From positions 3,224,001 through 3,288,000 of the forward strand of contig JALJCQ010000009.1 of the NCBI GenBank assembly GCA_023091665.1: a stretch of 64,000 nt of DNA. The letters are read 5' to 3'. Shown here one piece after another: positions 9,339-18,466 of the stretch. Source of the DNA: Pythium myriotylum. Taxonomy: Eukaryota; Oomycota; Peronosporomycetes; Pythiales; Pythiaceae. The notes under the pieces were generated by a model that was given only the letters and a program-made list of their open reading frames with translations, did not search any database and was not told where the DNA came from. Position 1 is the stretch's first letter. The number at the start of each line of letters is the position of its first letter. Both the position numbers and the translations under genes were made by a program.

Positions 9339-10763
9339 ATGAAGGTCGTGGTCGTGGGCTCCGGCATCGGCGGCACGTCCGCGGCGTACCATCTCGTCAA
9401 GGACGGCCACGAGGTCGTGCTGCTCGAGAAGAACGACCGGCTCGGCGGCCACACGTTCGACATGGAGATCGACAACGAGATGGTCGACATTGGCTTCATG
9501 ATGTTCGGCGACTCGAACCCGAACATCAAGGACTGGTTCAAGTCCTTTGGCATCACCAAGGCCGACGGCACGACCAGCAAGCGCATCCCCATGAGCCTCA
9601 CGGTGACCTCGGACATCCCGGGCGACGTCCAGTTCTCCTCGCGCCGCCCGTTTAATGGCATCAGCGGGCTCTTCGACCGCCGCATCTGGCGCATCCTCAT
9701 CGACATCTACCACTTCACGTGGGAGCTCATGACCATGCCCGTCAAGGCCGGCTACACGACCCGCGAATGGGCCGCGCAGGGCAAGTACTCGCCCGAGTTC
9801 TTCCGCCACTACTACCTCGCCTTCTGCGCCATCCTCTGGACCGTGCCCAAGGAAGATGTGCTCAACTTGCCGGCCACGCAGTTCTTGCGCTGCCTCAAGA
9901 CGCACTCCAACTCACTCTACATCCCGCTCTGGCAGGTGATCCTCGGCGCGCTCGGCCGCCGCACGGACCGCCCGCGCCACCAGTGGTGGTACATCGGCTC
10001 GGCGTACATTGAGCCCTTCCTCAAGTTCTTCACGGAGGAGCACAACGGCACGGTGCGCTACAACGCCGAGGTCAAGCTGGTTGAGAAGGGCGGCAAGGCC
10101 GTGGTCCTCGCGTCCGGCGAGCGCATCGAGTGCGACCACGTCGTGCTTGCGACCCACGCGGACGAGTCGGCCTCGTTTATCCCATGGAGCGAGAAGGGCG
10201 TCGAGTCGCTCATGAAGTACCACTACCACAAGAGCATGATGTACGTGCACCGCGACCCGACGTTCCTCCCGCCCAACAAGAAGGTCTGGAGCTCGTGGAA
10301 CGTGCTCATCACCAAGAGCGAGGAGTACGTGCTCACGTACTGGATGAACCGCATCCAGCGCCTCAAGAGCAAGAACGACGTCTTCGTGACCATCACGGGC
10401 CACGACTTCAAGGGCAAGAAGCCCGCCGAGGACAAGACCATCACGGCCTTCCGCTGGGACCACCCGCGTTTGCTCGCTGACTGCATCCCGCAGGACGAGA
10501 TCCTCCAGGAGGAGGGTATCACGCTCTCGGGCGCGTGGCTCGGCCGAGGCTTCCACGAGGACGGCTTCGTCGCCGGCCGTCGTGCCGCGGCCATCGTGCG
10601 CGACAAGAAGCACACGAAGACGCCGCTGTACGAGGACCCGGGCAACATCGCCGTGCCCCCAGTGCCGCCGTTCGGCGTGCCGCTCGTCTTCAAGCTCACG
10701 GGCGCGGCCATCGTCGGCGCGATTAGCTTTGGCGCGTACAAGCTCATCGAGCACAAGCTCTAA
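9339..10763 (+). CDS. FAD-dependent oxidoreductase of the COG2907 / amine-oxidase-like group, tail-anchored
   Basis: The product is a 474-aa single-exon protein. It starts MKVVVVGSGIGGTSAAYHLV, the GxGxxG Rossmann motif for FAD, followed by LLEKNDRLGGHT, the second dinucleotide-binding motif. GAWLGRGFHEDGFVAGRRAA near residue 400 is the C-terminal FAD motif typical of COG2907 proteins, predicted NAD/FAD-binding enzymes related to amine oxidases and desaturases. These are also fused to cyclopropane-fatty-acid synthases in plants. The last 25 residues (FKLTGAAIVGAISFGAYKLI plus a basic end) look like one membrane helix, suggesting a tail anchor facing the cytosol. Substrate is unknown. The gene is very GC-rich at third positions, like its housekeeping neighbours. 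Confidence 0.85.
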   Translation: MKVVVVGSGIGGTSAAYHLVKDGHEVVLLEKNDRLGGHTFDMEIDNEMVDIGFMMFGDSNPNIKDWFKSFGITKADGTTSKRIPMSLTVTSDIPGDVQFSSRRPFNGISGLFDRRIWRILIDIYHFTWELMTMPVKAGYTTREWAAQGKYSPEFFRHYYLAFCAILWTVPKEDVLNLPATQFLRCLKTHSNSLYIPLWQVILGALGRRTDRPRHQWWYIGSAYIEPFLKFFTEEHNGTVRYNAEVKLVEKGGKAVVLASGERIECDHVVLATHADESASFIPWSEKGVESLMKYHYHKSMMYVHRDPTFLPPNKKVWSSWNVLITKSEEYVLTYWMNRIQRLKSKNDVFVTITGHDFKGKKPAEDKTITAFRWDHPRLLADCIPQDEILQEEGITLSGAWLGRGFHEDGFVAGRRAAAIVRDKKHTKTPLYEDPGNIAVPPVPPFGVPLVFKLTGAAIVGAISFGAYKLIEHKL

Positions 10764-11435
10764 AAGGACTCTGTGTGTGCGTTACTGTTGAGAAGATCCT
10801 GCACCAATAGATCATGCATGTTGAACTGAGTTCTGTGACGTGTGACGTCTGTGACATGTGTAGTGTATCATCCAGATCCCAATCTCATCCACTACACCAT
10901 GTGCGTTAGAGCGTGGCCGCTTCCAGATTTTTTTTACAGTGGTCAGGCCACACCACAGGAGTTGTCTCTTGTTGTGTGTTGCGTCCCCAAGCAAAGAAGT
11001 AATATCAAGTTGGACTGATAGTGATGAGTGAACGCGAGTTTCTTGCAATTATTGAATGCGAGTCGACTCCACCATGACGTAGGTATGCACAGCGTATGTC
11101 AACTTGGAGCACCATCCATAATTGTACTAATCCGTTGGACACGACAAGATCAACCACCTCCTCTTCGGCTGCTCGACTCAAAAATGTTTGAGAGACCACG
11201 TGTGTCTGTATGCATGCTTTCTTGAAGCAGTTTTCCTCACTATCCAAGGTGCAGTGGTTTAGCCGAACCGAGAAAATCTTGGACAGGCTTCAACTAACTC
11301 ATCTACAATCGTCTTGTGTACGAGTCTGTTTTATGCATGTGCACCAAGACGCTTTCACGTAGTGTGTGAAGTCGCTTGAAGACGCTGCGTCTACTCAAGG
11401 TGAAGAGAGAACAGCTCAGCGGCTTTCTTGCCATC
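10764..11435. other. Intergenic, no gene recognised
   Basis: Short random frames only. It contains the 3' flank of the flavoprotein gene and the promoter of the substrate-binding protein gene. Confidence 0.5.
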
Positions 11436-11451
11436 GCTCATTCCCCATTTT
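11436..11451 (+). promoter_or_regulatory. Oomycete initiator (Inr) core promoter
   Basis: GCTCATTCCCCATTTT matches the published oomycete core-promoter consensus GCTCATTYYNCAWTTT at all 16 positions. It is followed by T-rich sequence and lies about 55 bp upstream of the ATG at 11504, the usual place for a transcription start. Confidence 0.8.
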
Positions 11452-11503
11452 TTCATCAGCCTACCAGCCCACTCGTCTCCAAGTTCTTCGCTTCGTGACT
11501 GCC

Positions 11504-12563
11504 ATGCGTATTCTCCGCTTGCTAGCACCTCTCGCTGTTTTGCTTGTCGCTTGCTGCTTCGAAATCTCCTCCTCGGCGTTCCTCATGGAAGAAACCAGGA
11601 GCCTCGACCAGCTCTACCAGGAGGCCATCAGTGAAGGTGCCAAGCTTGTCGTGTACCACGGTGGTAACACCGCGGACCAGCAGGATGCCGTCGTGAACGC
11701 ATTCCGTACTAGGTTCCCACGGGTCAACCTCACCATGGTCATCGACTACAGCAAGTACCATGACGCTCGTGTAGACCATCAGTTCGACACCAACACGCTC
11801 GTGCCCGACGTCGTCGCACTTCAAACCCTCCAGGACTTTGGCCGCTGGAAGAAGCAGGACCGTCTTTTGCGCTACAAGCCCAAGGACTTTTCCAAGATCT
11901 ACAAGGGTTTTGTGGACCCTGACGGTGCCTGGATCGCCCATACTGCCTCCATGTTCACGTTCTTTTACGACACGGCGTTGCTTCAAGCGCGTGGGCTTCC
12001 GGTGCCTGCGAGCGTCAGGGACCTCGCCAAGCCAATCTATCGTGGCCACATCGCTTCTTCGTACCCGCACGACGATGATTCAGTGCTGTTCATGTATAAC
12101 CAGTATGTGGAGCAGTACGGTTGGGACTGGCTCAAGGCCATGACTACTCAGGGTATCCAGTTTGGCCGTGGCCCCCATACACCTGCAGAGGCAGTGCTGG
12201 CCAAGCAAAAGGCGATCGGCGTCGGAGGTCTCGGGCCTGCGAGATCCACGATCGTCAACGTGAACGGCACGGCGGCCGGATCGCCGTATCTAGTCTGGGG
12301 ACAGCGTATGGCGATCTTGAAGCAAGCTCGACACCCAGCGGCAGCGAAGTTGTTCCTCAACTGGATTATCTCGTACGGACGTAAACGCGTTGCCCGGTTC
12401 GCCACATCGCTGGGAAGTTCCACAGGCATCGGTGGATAAGTTCCCCGCTTTCATGGAAGACCGTGTCACTGTGGAGCGGCTCAAGGCGACGCTAGCTCTC
12501 TACTTTGGCGAGGTCCAGGGCAAGCCCGCACCGGGAGAGCTGGGACTTTACCCAGGCCTCTAG
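11504..12563 (+). pseudogene. ABC-type substrate-binding protein (periplasmic binding protein-like II), frameshifted near the C-terminus
   Basis: From ATG 11504 the frame has a signal peptide (MRILRLLAPLAVLLVACCFE) and a type-II solute-binding fold. Recognisable stretches are AKLVVYHGGNTADQQDAVVN, a typical strand-helix start of iron/sulfate-class binding proteins, and AIGVGGLGPARST. Oomycetes and fungi carry secreted stand-alone homologues thought to come from bacteria. The frame stops at 12439 after GSSTGIGG. From about 12385 the +1 frame instead continues with HRWEVPQASVDKFPAFMEDR, then VERLKATLALYFGEV, and stops at 12563 (LGLYPGL), which looks like the authentic C-terminus. So one extra base sits near 12375-12390. 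It may be a real mutation or a sequence error; the rest is intact. Ligand unknown. Confidence 0.75.
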
Positions 12564-12982
12564 AGGGTCAATCACCCGTCCGTCTAATACCGACGAACGA
12601 ATCAATCGAGATTATCTCCAAGATCGACAACTCTTAGACCCTCATCACCCCAACCACGACATCAAGATCCTCCATTTCGGTGTGCTGGGCTTACGACTAA
12701 ACGACAAAAAATATCAGACTGGGCTGAGTTGCATGTAATTCTGTGAAACCCGACCCACTACCTCGAGTACTTGTCCTCCAGGAAAGATCTTGGCTTGCGC
12801 GGTGAGATCAAGCGGACGAACGTCAACATCCTCATCCAAACTGCAACATCGGCAGCGATGAATTGATAAAAATAAACCGAATTGATTTGGCACTGGTTCC
12901 AACGAGATGGAGCACGTTAATACGTTCGTGAGATGACACAAACATGAAGCCTCTCAGTTCTCGACACCCAACTGGATGGCTC
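12564..12982. other. Convergent intergenic region
   Basis: Between the stops of the substrate-binding protein and the CCR4-like gene. Nothing recognised. Confidence 0.5.
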
Positions 12983-14523
12983 TCACAAAAGAGAAAAGTC
13001 GGCGATAAGCGCCAAGTGGTCACTTGCGTGGTGCTCAGTGGGGAGAGATTTCGCTTGGAAGAGCAGACCTGCAGGCACCATTTCGACGACGCCATGACAT
13101 CTCGCCGAGTCGTTTGTGAACCAGATGTAGTCCACCGTGGCCTTGGTGCCATCGTGGAACGTTGTAAACTTTGGTTCTCCAGTGCAAGATGCAGTTGGCG
13201 CCTGTGCGTATGCGCTTGACAACGGGAGCTAAGGCACATAGCGATCACTTCAATTATCTTTCGGAGACTCCTCCGCAAAGATACCATATGAACGTACCAT
13301 GTGACTGACAACAGTATCCTGCGGAAAGTGGTAAAAGTATCGTCGTTTTGCGTACTTCTCGCTGTAGCGGCCCATTGTCGTGCCATGCCCGTGGTGACGA
13401 GCGCGGTCATTTTCGTTCGTGAACATGAATCTCTATGAGGCAAAATAAAGAGTTCTTGAATACTGACACAAAGACAGCAGTATACATCCTCTTCGCACCT
13501 TTTGTCGCTCATCCATGGTTTGCCCTGAGAGAAAATGCTTCGAGAGTCCGGACACATCCAAAGTACCTCGACTGAGATACTCATACAGCGCACTGTGCGG
13601 AGCCAGGTTGAAATCGCCGCACAGAATTACTGGGATCGGCGACTCCGGGTTCGAACTCCCGCCTGCACGCAGTGCTGTGAGCGACTCCAAAAGTCTCTCA
13701 AGCTGTGCGAGCTTCACGTCTCCACGCTAGGGAAACGCACCGTCTCAGCGATGCACTAGTTGATGACATGTGTGGATGAGCGTGCAGCACTTACCCCGGG
13801 ATTGAACAGCAGATGGGTATTTGCCAACAGAAATCGCTTGGGCACGGCGTCGACATCGTCATCTGGCGACCATTCGATCACAGCCTGCAGCGCAATATTG
13901 TGTCGGTCGAGAACTTTGTGGCCCGGTGTGAAGAACTCGAGCTCGTGCACGGAGACAATTGACATTGTCGTCTTCCGCACGAAGATCGCGCATCCATCGT
14001 GGGTCTCTTCACCCGTTCTAATCGACCACAAAGACCCATCAGGCCCTCGGGTACCCTACGCCATACATACACCAACGCCCACCACCTTACCGCTTCTTAA
14101 AGACGCCAATGTAGCCAGCCTTGCGCAGCTCGGGCTCGAAAAAGTCCTGGAAATGGTCCACTTCCTGAAGACACACGACGTGCGGCATCCACGCGACGAT
14201 CTCCTTGACCAGGCGCATGCGGCGGTAGCTCCACTGCAGCTTCCACAGCTCGTCGGCTCGCTCCGCTGCGTCCTTCATCGTGATATAATCTATTGCATCC
14301 ACATCATCTCATATAAGACACACCCAACTCCTTACGGTCTCATGTGTCACCACCAACCAGCGAGCACGTTGAACGAGAGCACGCGGAACGTGCGCGGCAC
14401 CGCGGGCGCGCCGCCATCGGCGCTCGCCGGCGGTGCATAGAGCGTCCACTTGCGCGTCCACGGGCGCGCGCGCGGCGCGGCGCTCTGTCGCCGCGGCTTC
14501 TTCTCGGCGCGCGCCTGGTCCAT
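12983..14523 (-). CDS. CCR4/Angel-type endonuclease-exonuclease-phosphatase family nuclease
   Basis: Six exons: 14523-14358, 14289-14091, 14017-13795, 13726-13499, 13432-13298 and 13228-12983, 398 aa. All introns are GT-AG, 63-77 nt, and the joins restore family motifs: FRVLSFNVLA joins DYITMKD; VVCLQEVDHF holds the metal-binding Glu; KKR joins TGEETHDGCAIF; NTHLLFNPG joins RGDVKLAQLERLLESL; VILCGDFNLAPHSALYEYL holds the catalytic Asp-Asn; and ATVDYIWFT ... SDHLAL holds the C-terminal Asp-His. These are the motifs of CCR4-like poly(A) deadenylases and Angel/nocturnin relatives. No leucine-rich repeat is present, so Angel-like is more likely than CCR4 proper. The start is the first ATG after an in-frame stop. 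Divergent from the DUF4833 gene. Confidence 0.85.
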
Positions 14524-14889
14524 GGGAGGGAGAGCCTTGGATGGAGCTCCTCCCACTCATCTCCAGTGAGGACACTGGAGATGAGTGGGTTCACACCGCA
14601 TCATCACCCGTCAACGGAGGAGATTCTTTGTGCGTATCAGTTGACACAGGTTTTACGGTTAATTGGCTGTAAATAGGTAGATAGCGACTGAAGATTGGCT
14701 GAAAATAGGTGTGAAGCTCCTCACGATCCGGGAGGAGCGCACGAAGAGACACCCTTCGGACAAGCGACATGGGACCCCCGCCAGGTGTTTACGTCGTCGC
14801 GTGTATGTCGCTTCGACGACATGCGACAGCGTAGAGGTTCGGGTCGGCGCGCCGGCCTGTAGCGCTCGTGCGCCAGTCTCCAATTCGCC

Positions 14890-14893
<4 letters not shown>

Positions 14894-14930
<37 letters not shown>
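14894..14930. repeat. (CT)n microsatellite
   Basis: About 18 pure CT units end 5 nt before the ATG of the DUF4833 gene at 14935, so the tract is in its 5' leader or core promoter. Confidence 0.9.
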
Positions 14931-14931
<1 letters not shown>

Positions 14932-14934
14932 GTC

Positions 14935-15528
14935 ATGAGCAAGGTCCACGTGTTCACGGCCGAGTTCCCGGACAAGGACTACCAGCCCACGACGGCGTCG
15001 GCGCAGCCGCAGACCAAGTTCTGGCCGGCGTACCTGCCCGTGGACGACGACCGGCTCTTCATCTTCGAGCGCAGCAAGAACGCGCAGCTCGTGGTCTACA
15101 CGGCCAACTACGCCGACAAGGACAAGCGGCTGCTCGATGCGCGCAACCCGCTCGACATCAACTGGCAGAGCTTCGGCTGGACGGCGCAGCCCACGAGCAA
15201 CGCCACGGGCATGGTCGAGCGACGCATGGCCTGGGGGTACTCGCACAAGGCGCTCAGCGACGGCAGCATCGCGCACGCGTCCTACGGCTCGCAGTTCCAG
15301 GTCACGCTCAACGCACTGCCGTCGCGCGTTGCGCAGCTCTACTTTGACGCCAAGGGCCGCCTCGTGCTGCAGACCACGATCGACGGCGCGCCGTCCAGGC
15401 TCTGGAAAGTGTACGTCTGCACGAACAACACCATGGCCTTCATCCCCAAGGTGCTCTACGTCGACTTGTACGGCACGAATGTTGAGACCGGCCAGGACAC
15501 GTACGAGCGCATTCCCGTCTCGGCGTAG
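14935..15528 (+). CDS. DUF4833 domain protein
   Basis: The product is a 197-aa single-exon protein without signal peptide or membrane segment. RLFIFERSKNAQLVVYTANY followed by LDARNPLDINW is the hallmark start of DUF4833, and it ends with WKVYVCTNNTMAFIPKVLYV. The family is small, found in bacteria and scattered eukaryotes, and has no known function. The ATG follows a CT repeat directly. It is divergent from the CCR4-like gene (start codons about 410 bp apart). Confidence 0.75.
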   Translation: MSKVHVFTAEFPDKDYQPTTASAQPQTKFWPAYLPVDDDRLFIFERSKNAQLVVYTANYADKDKRLLDARNPLDINWQSFGWTAQPTSNATGMVERRMAWGYSHKALSDGSIAHASYGSQFQVTLNALPSRVAQLYFDAKGRLVLQTTIDGAPSRLWKVYVCTNNTMAFIPKVLYVDLYGTNVETGQDTYERIPVSA

Positions 15529-16284
15529 ACATTGACGCCGCCTCGTAGCACACACACACACGTATAGACACCACGTACAACTAGAAGACGAAATAGCGAC
15601 CGAATACATGTATAGAATGAAGCGCGGATGGTGTTTAGTGGGACCAAGAGTCCAAGTTCGGATTGTCAAGCGGACTTGTTCGACAAGGAAGAGCACGCGA
15701 TGGGCGTTCAGAGCTGGTAGGCTGCATTCGAGTTTCTCGCTCTGGATTGTACGGCGATCCTTTACGAAGCGATCGCCATTCAGCTCGGAGCGAACGCGAT
15801 GATCAAAAAGGCCAAAGGCCCACGATGCTATCCAGAGGTAGCCATCTAGTTCAGGCTGGAAAGATATGGATGACGACCCGAACAGTCGAATCTTCGTGGC
15901 TGGGAATCTCAAGAGTACCTCGCTCACTTCATAGCGATGCGATCTTGGTCTGTGTTGTCTGTTTGTCTGTAGGAAACCATCGAGCTTATTTTGAGTCGAG
16001 GCAGAATGACCGAACATGCGAACAACATATCTGTGTTGGTGCTGGATGATCTACACGGCACCACGTTTGGTGTGGAAGCATTGGCACCAATCAGAGCCTG
16101 AATCGTTCTCTTTCAGCTCGCTGTCCTTCGAGTTTAACTTAGAGAACTGACCACGTCTGCTTGCACGAACATACTCTGTTGTTGAAGTGTACGACGGACC
16201 AATCCAACACGTTTAGTACGGCGGAGCCAGGCACGAAAATATAGTTTATTGAATGTCGAGCGAGGAAGCGAAGCTGAGCAATCC
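15529..16284. other. Convergent intergenic region, no gene recognised
   Basis: 3' flanks of the DUF4833 gene and VPS45. It has a short (CA) run near 15550. Open frames here are short and unsupported. Confidence 0.5.
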
Positions 16285-18087
16285 CTACAGATTCTTGCGG
16301 TCGTACGACTTCCAATTGGATGGTCCCCGGCCGCCCCCGTCGCCCAGGCCGTACGCATCGGCCAGCTCAGCGAGGAACGTGGTGGAATTGTGGATGAACG
16401 TGCCTCCCAGGATGATGCGCTGGCCCGAGATCGCGAGCTTCTGGTTCAGCTCGGCCACTTTGGTGGCCTCTTCGAAAGTTACGCCCCCACAGATGAACAC
16501 GATGATGTCGCGGACCTTCTTGATGCCAGGTGACGTCGTACCATTCACGATGCCAAACTCATTATCCAGCAAGTTACCCTTGGTGATGAGCTCCAGGTGT
16601 CGGATGAGCGGAGGTACGTGCTGCGCATAGACGTTCGGAACGCCTTGCACACCTTGCGTCATCGCACGCATGAATTTTTTCAGGCCACGGTCGCCGTAGA
16701 GATCGCCCGACCGAACATTGGCTCCGCCGTACTTGAGAAAGGCGTCAACGAGAGCAACTCGGTCTGACGGGAGCCCCGACGAGCTCAACAGATCCTTGAC
16801 AACCTTGATCTGCACGGAGCTGTTGGTCTCGTATCGAAGCACATACAAGATTGCCAGTCGCAGTTTATTCAGCGGCTTGATTTGAGCATTCTTGAGCTTG
16901 GCCACGAGGTCCTTGAAGTGGGCATTGTGCTCGTCACCGCACGCGAGTTCCTGCTCGAGCTGACTGACATCCATCAGGTTCTCGACTTCGACCAGCCGCG
17001 CGAGCTCGCCCATCAACGTCACATGCTTGGACACGGCAACGGACTGCGACCGGAACGCCGGGTAGTTCTCCACGAAGCGCTGCATATCTTCGATGGATGT
17101 GATGTTTTCGTGGGTCTGCGTCTTGGCTTGGTACTCGTCCACGAGCTTCTTGACGGCCATACCGAGATCGCCAAAGTTGGCGTGCATGTGCTTCTCGAAA
17201 AAGCTGTCCGAAGTCGACGAGAGCACGAGCTCCATCATGTCCTTGCGCACTCCTGGCGCGTTCTTCATGTCCACTCGGTTCTCATTCAATTCGAGCAGTT
17301 CATGGACCATGGCCTGGTAGGTCCACTGGCTCAGCAGAGGCGTCACCGGATCATCCCGACGGTCGAGAACGTACAACAGCGGCATGACTTCGGGTCGTCG
17401 AAAGTCGAAAAGTCCGTCCTGCTCGAGCTGCATTCGAGCCGAGACCTCACGCGCGAGCTTCTCCGCGATCTCGGATCCTTTCTGGTAGCGAATCGCCGGG
17501 CGCTTTTTCAGCGACAGCAGCACGGAAAGCAGTCCATCCACGCTGCGGTTGAAGAGATGCGCAGCCTTGGCAGGCATCGCCGTACTGGAGCCCGTGACGA
17601 CTCCGGCGGTCGCCGGCGACGACGACGCGCCGAACCCTTTAATACTCAACGCGACCGTGCCGCGCAGGTTGAAATGGAAGAGCGTGTCATTCACCGCCAA
17701 AAAGTCGGCGTAGTACTCTTGGATCTGGTGGATCACTTCTTTCTCATCGGCCTCGGCGAGGCGCTCGAGCAGCTCCACGGGCAGGATGTTGGTGAAGAAA
17801 ATGTGGTACTGGCCGTACTTGGGGTTCTTGAGCTCTTTTTTGAGCAGCTCGATGTTGGCGGGCGTCGGGCGCACGATGGCCGCGGCCTTGAGGTGCTGCA
17901 TGGGCTCGTGGCTCGCGTCGAGCTGCTCGACGAGGAACACTTCGCGCTGGAGAATGTGCGACTGGGACATGACCATGCTGATCACGGTCGTCGTGTCGGC
18001 GTCCAGCAGCAGCGCCTTCATGCCGTCGATCTGCGGGTCATTGATGATCTTCTCGAGGTACTGGCGCACGCCCACGATCACGTCCAT
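16285..18087 (-). CDS. VPS45: Vacuolar protein sorting-associated protein 45 (Sec1/Munc18 family)
   Basis: The product is a 600-aa single-exon protein. It starts MDVIVGVRQYLEKIINDPQI, then MKALLLDADTTTVISMVMSQ, the SM-protein N-terminus specific to VPS45. Further family blocks are PVELLERLAEADEKEVIHQI, VMPLLYVLDRRDDPVTPLLS with QWTYQAMVHELL, and FICGGVTFEEATKVAELNQK near the end. VPS45 binds the syntaxin Tlg2/STX16 and promotes SNARE assembly for traffic between endosomes and the trans-Golgi. Length agrees with yeast and human orthologues (about 570-580 aa). The start codon lies 380 bp from that of RPN2 on the other strand. Confidence 0.95.
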   Translation of the reverse strand: MDVIVGVRQYLEKIINDPQIDGMKALLLDADTTTVISMVMSQSHILQREVFLVEQLDASHEPMQHLKAAAIVRPTPANIELLKKELKNPKYGQYHIFFTNILPVELLERLAEADEKEVIHQIQEYYADFLAVNDTLFHFNLRGTVALSIKGFGASSSPATAGVVTGSSTAMPAKAAHLFNRSVDGLLSVLLSLKKRPAIRYQKGSEIAEKLAREVSARMQLEQDGLFDFRRPEVMPLLYVLDRRDDPVTPLLSQWTYQAMVHELLELNENRVDMKNAPGVRKDMMELVLSSTSDSFFEKHMHANFGDLGMAVKKLVDEYQAKTQTHENITSIEDMQRFVENYPAFRSQSVAVSKHVTLMGELARLVEVENLMDVSQLEQELACGDEHNAHFKDLVAKLKNAQIKPLNKLRLAILYVLRYETNSSVQIKVVKDLLSSSGLPSDRVALVDAFLKYGGANVRSGDLYGDRGLKKFMRAMTQGVQGVPNVYAQHVPPLIRHLELITKGNLLDNEFGIVNGTTSPGIKKVRDIIVFICGGVTFEEATKVAELNQKLAISGQRIILGGTFIHNSTTFLAELADAYGLGDGGGRGPSNWKSYDRKNL

Positions 18088-18466
18088 GGCGCGTGGAGCT
18101 GCTCACGAGCGATGAGCAAGCACCCCTCCCCTTGTTTCTTCCGTATAATTAACCCCTCGCTCTCGAGGTCATCTCAGTCGACGCACCGTCGTTCCTTTCT
18201 ATCTGCAAGGGATTATCTTCCACCAGAGGTATCTACCTTTCTACCTTTGTATTGAGATCCATCAACCACGCAACAAAGGTCTGGATCCAGTTCTGTTAAA
18301 TCCGGATGCGGCGGCGCTAGGTCTTTCTCTTAAAACCCGCTCGTTTGATCTCTTTTGAGGGAGGAATTCCGACCGGATACGCCTCTCGCCAGCAAGCCCA
18401 AGCGCGCGACGAGAACGAACGGCCTTGCCGAGCGCGCGCGACCGACCGCCGAGAGAGAAGAAGACC
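18088..18466. promoter_or_regulatory. Shared divergent promoter region VPS45/RPN2
   Basis: 379 bp separate two divergent start codons and must hold both promoters. No perfect oomycete initiator is visible. Confidence 0.5.

Noticed and set aside
14659..16017. Open frame antisense to the DUF4833 gene, reading through the CT repeat as Arg-Glu repeats
   Set aside because: Low-complexity and shadow sequence; the plus-strand protein has clear family motifs.
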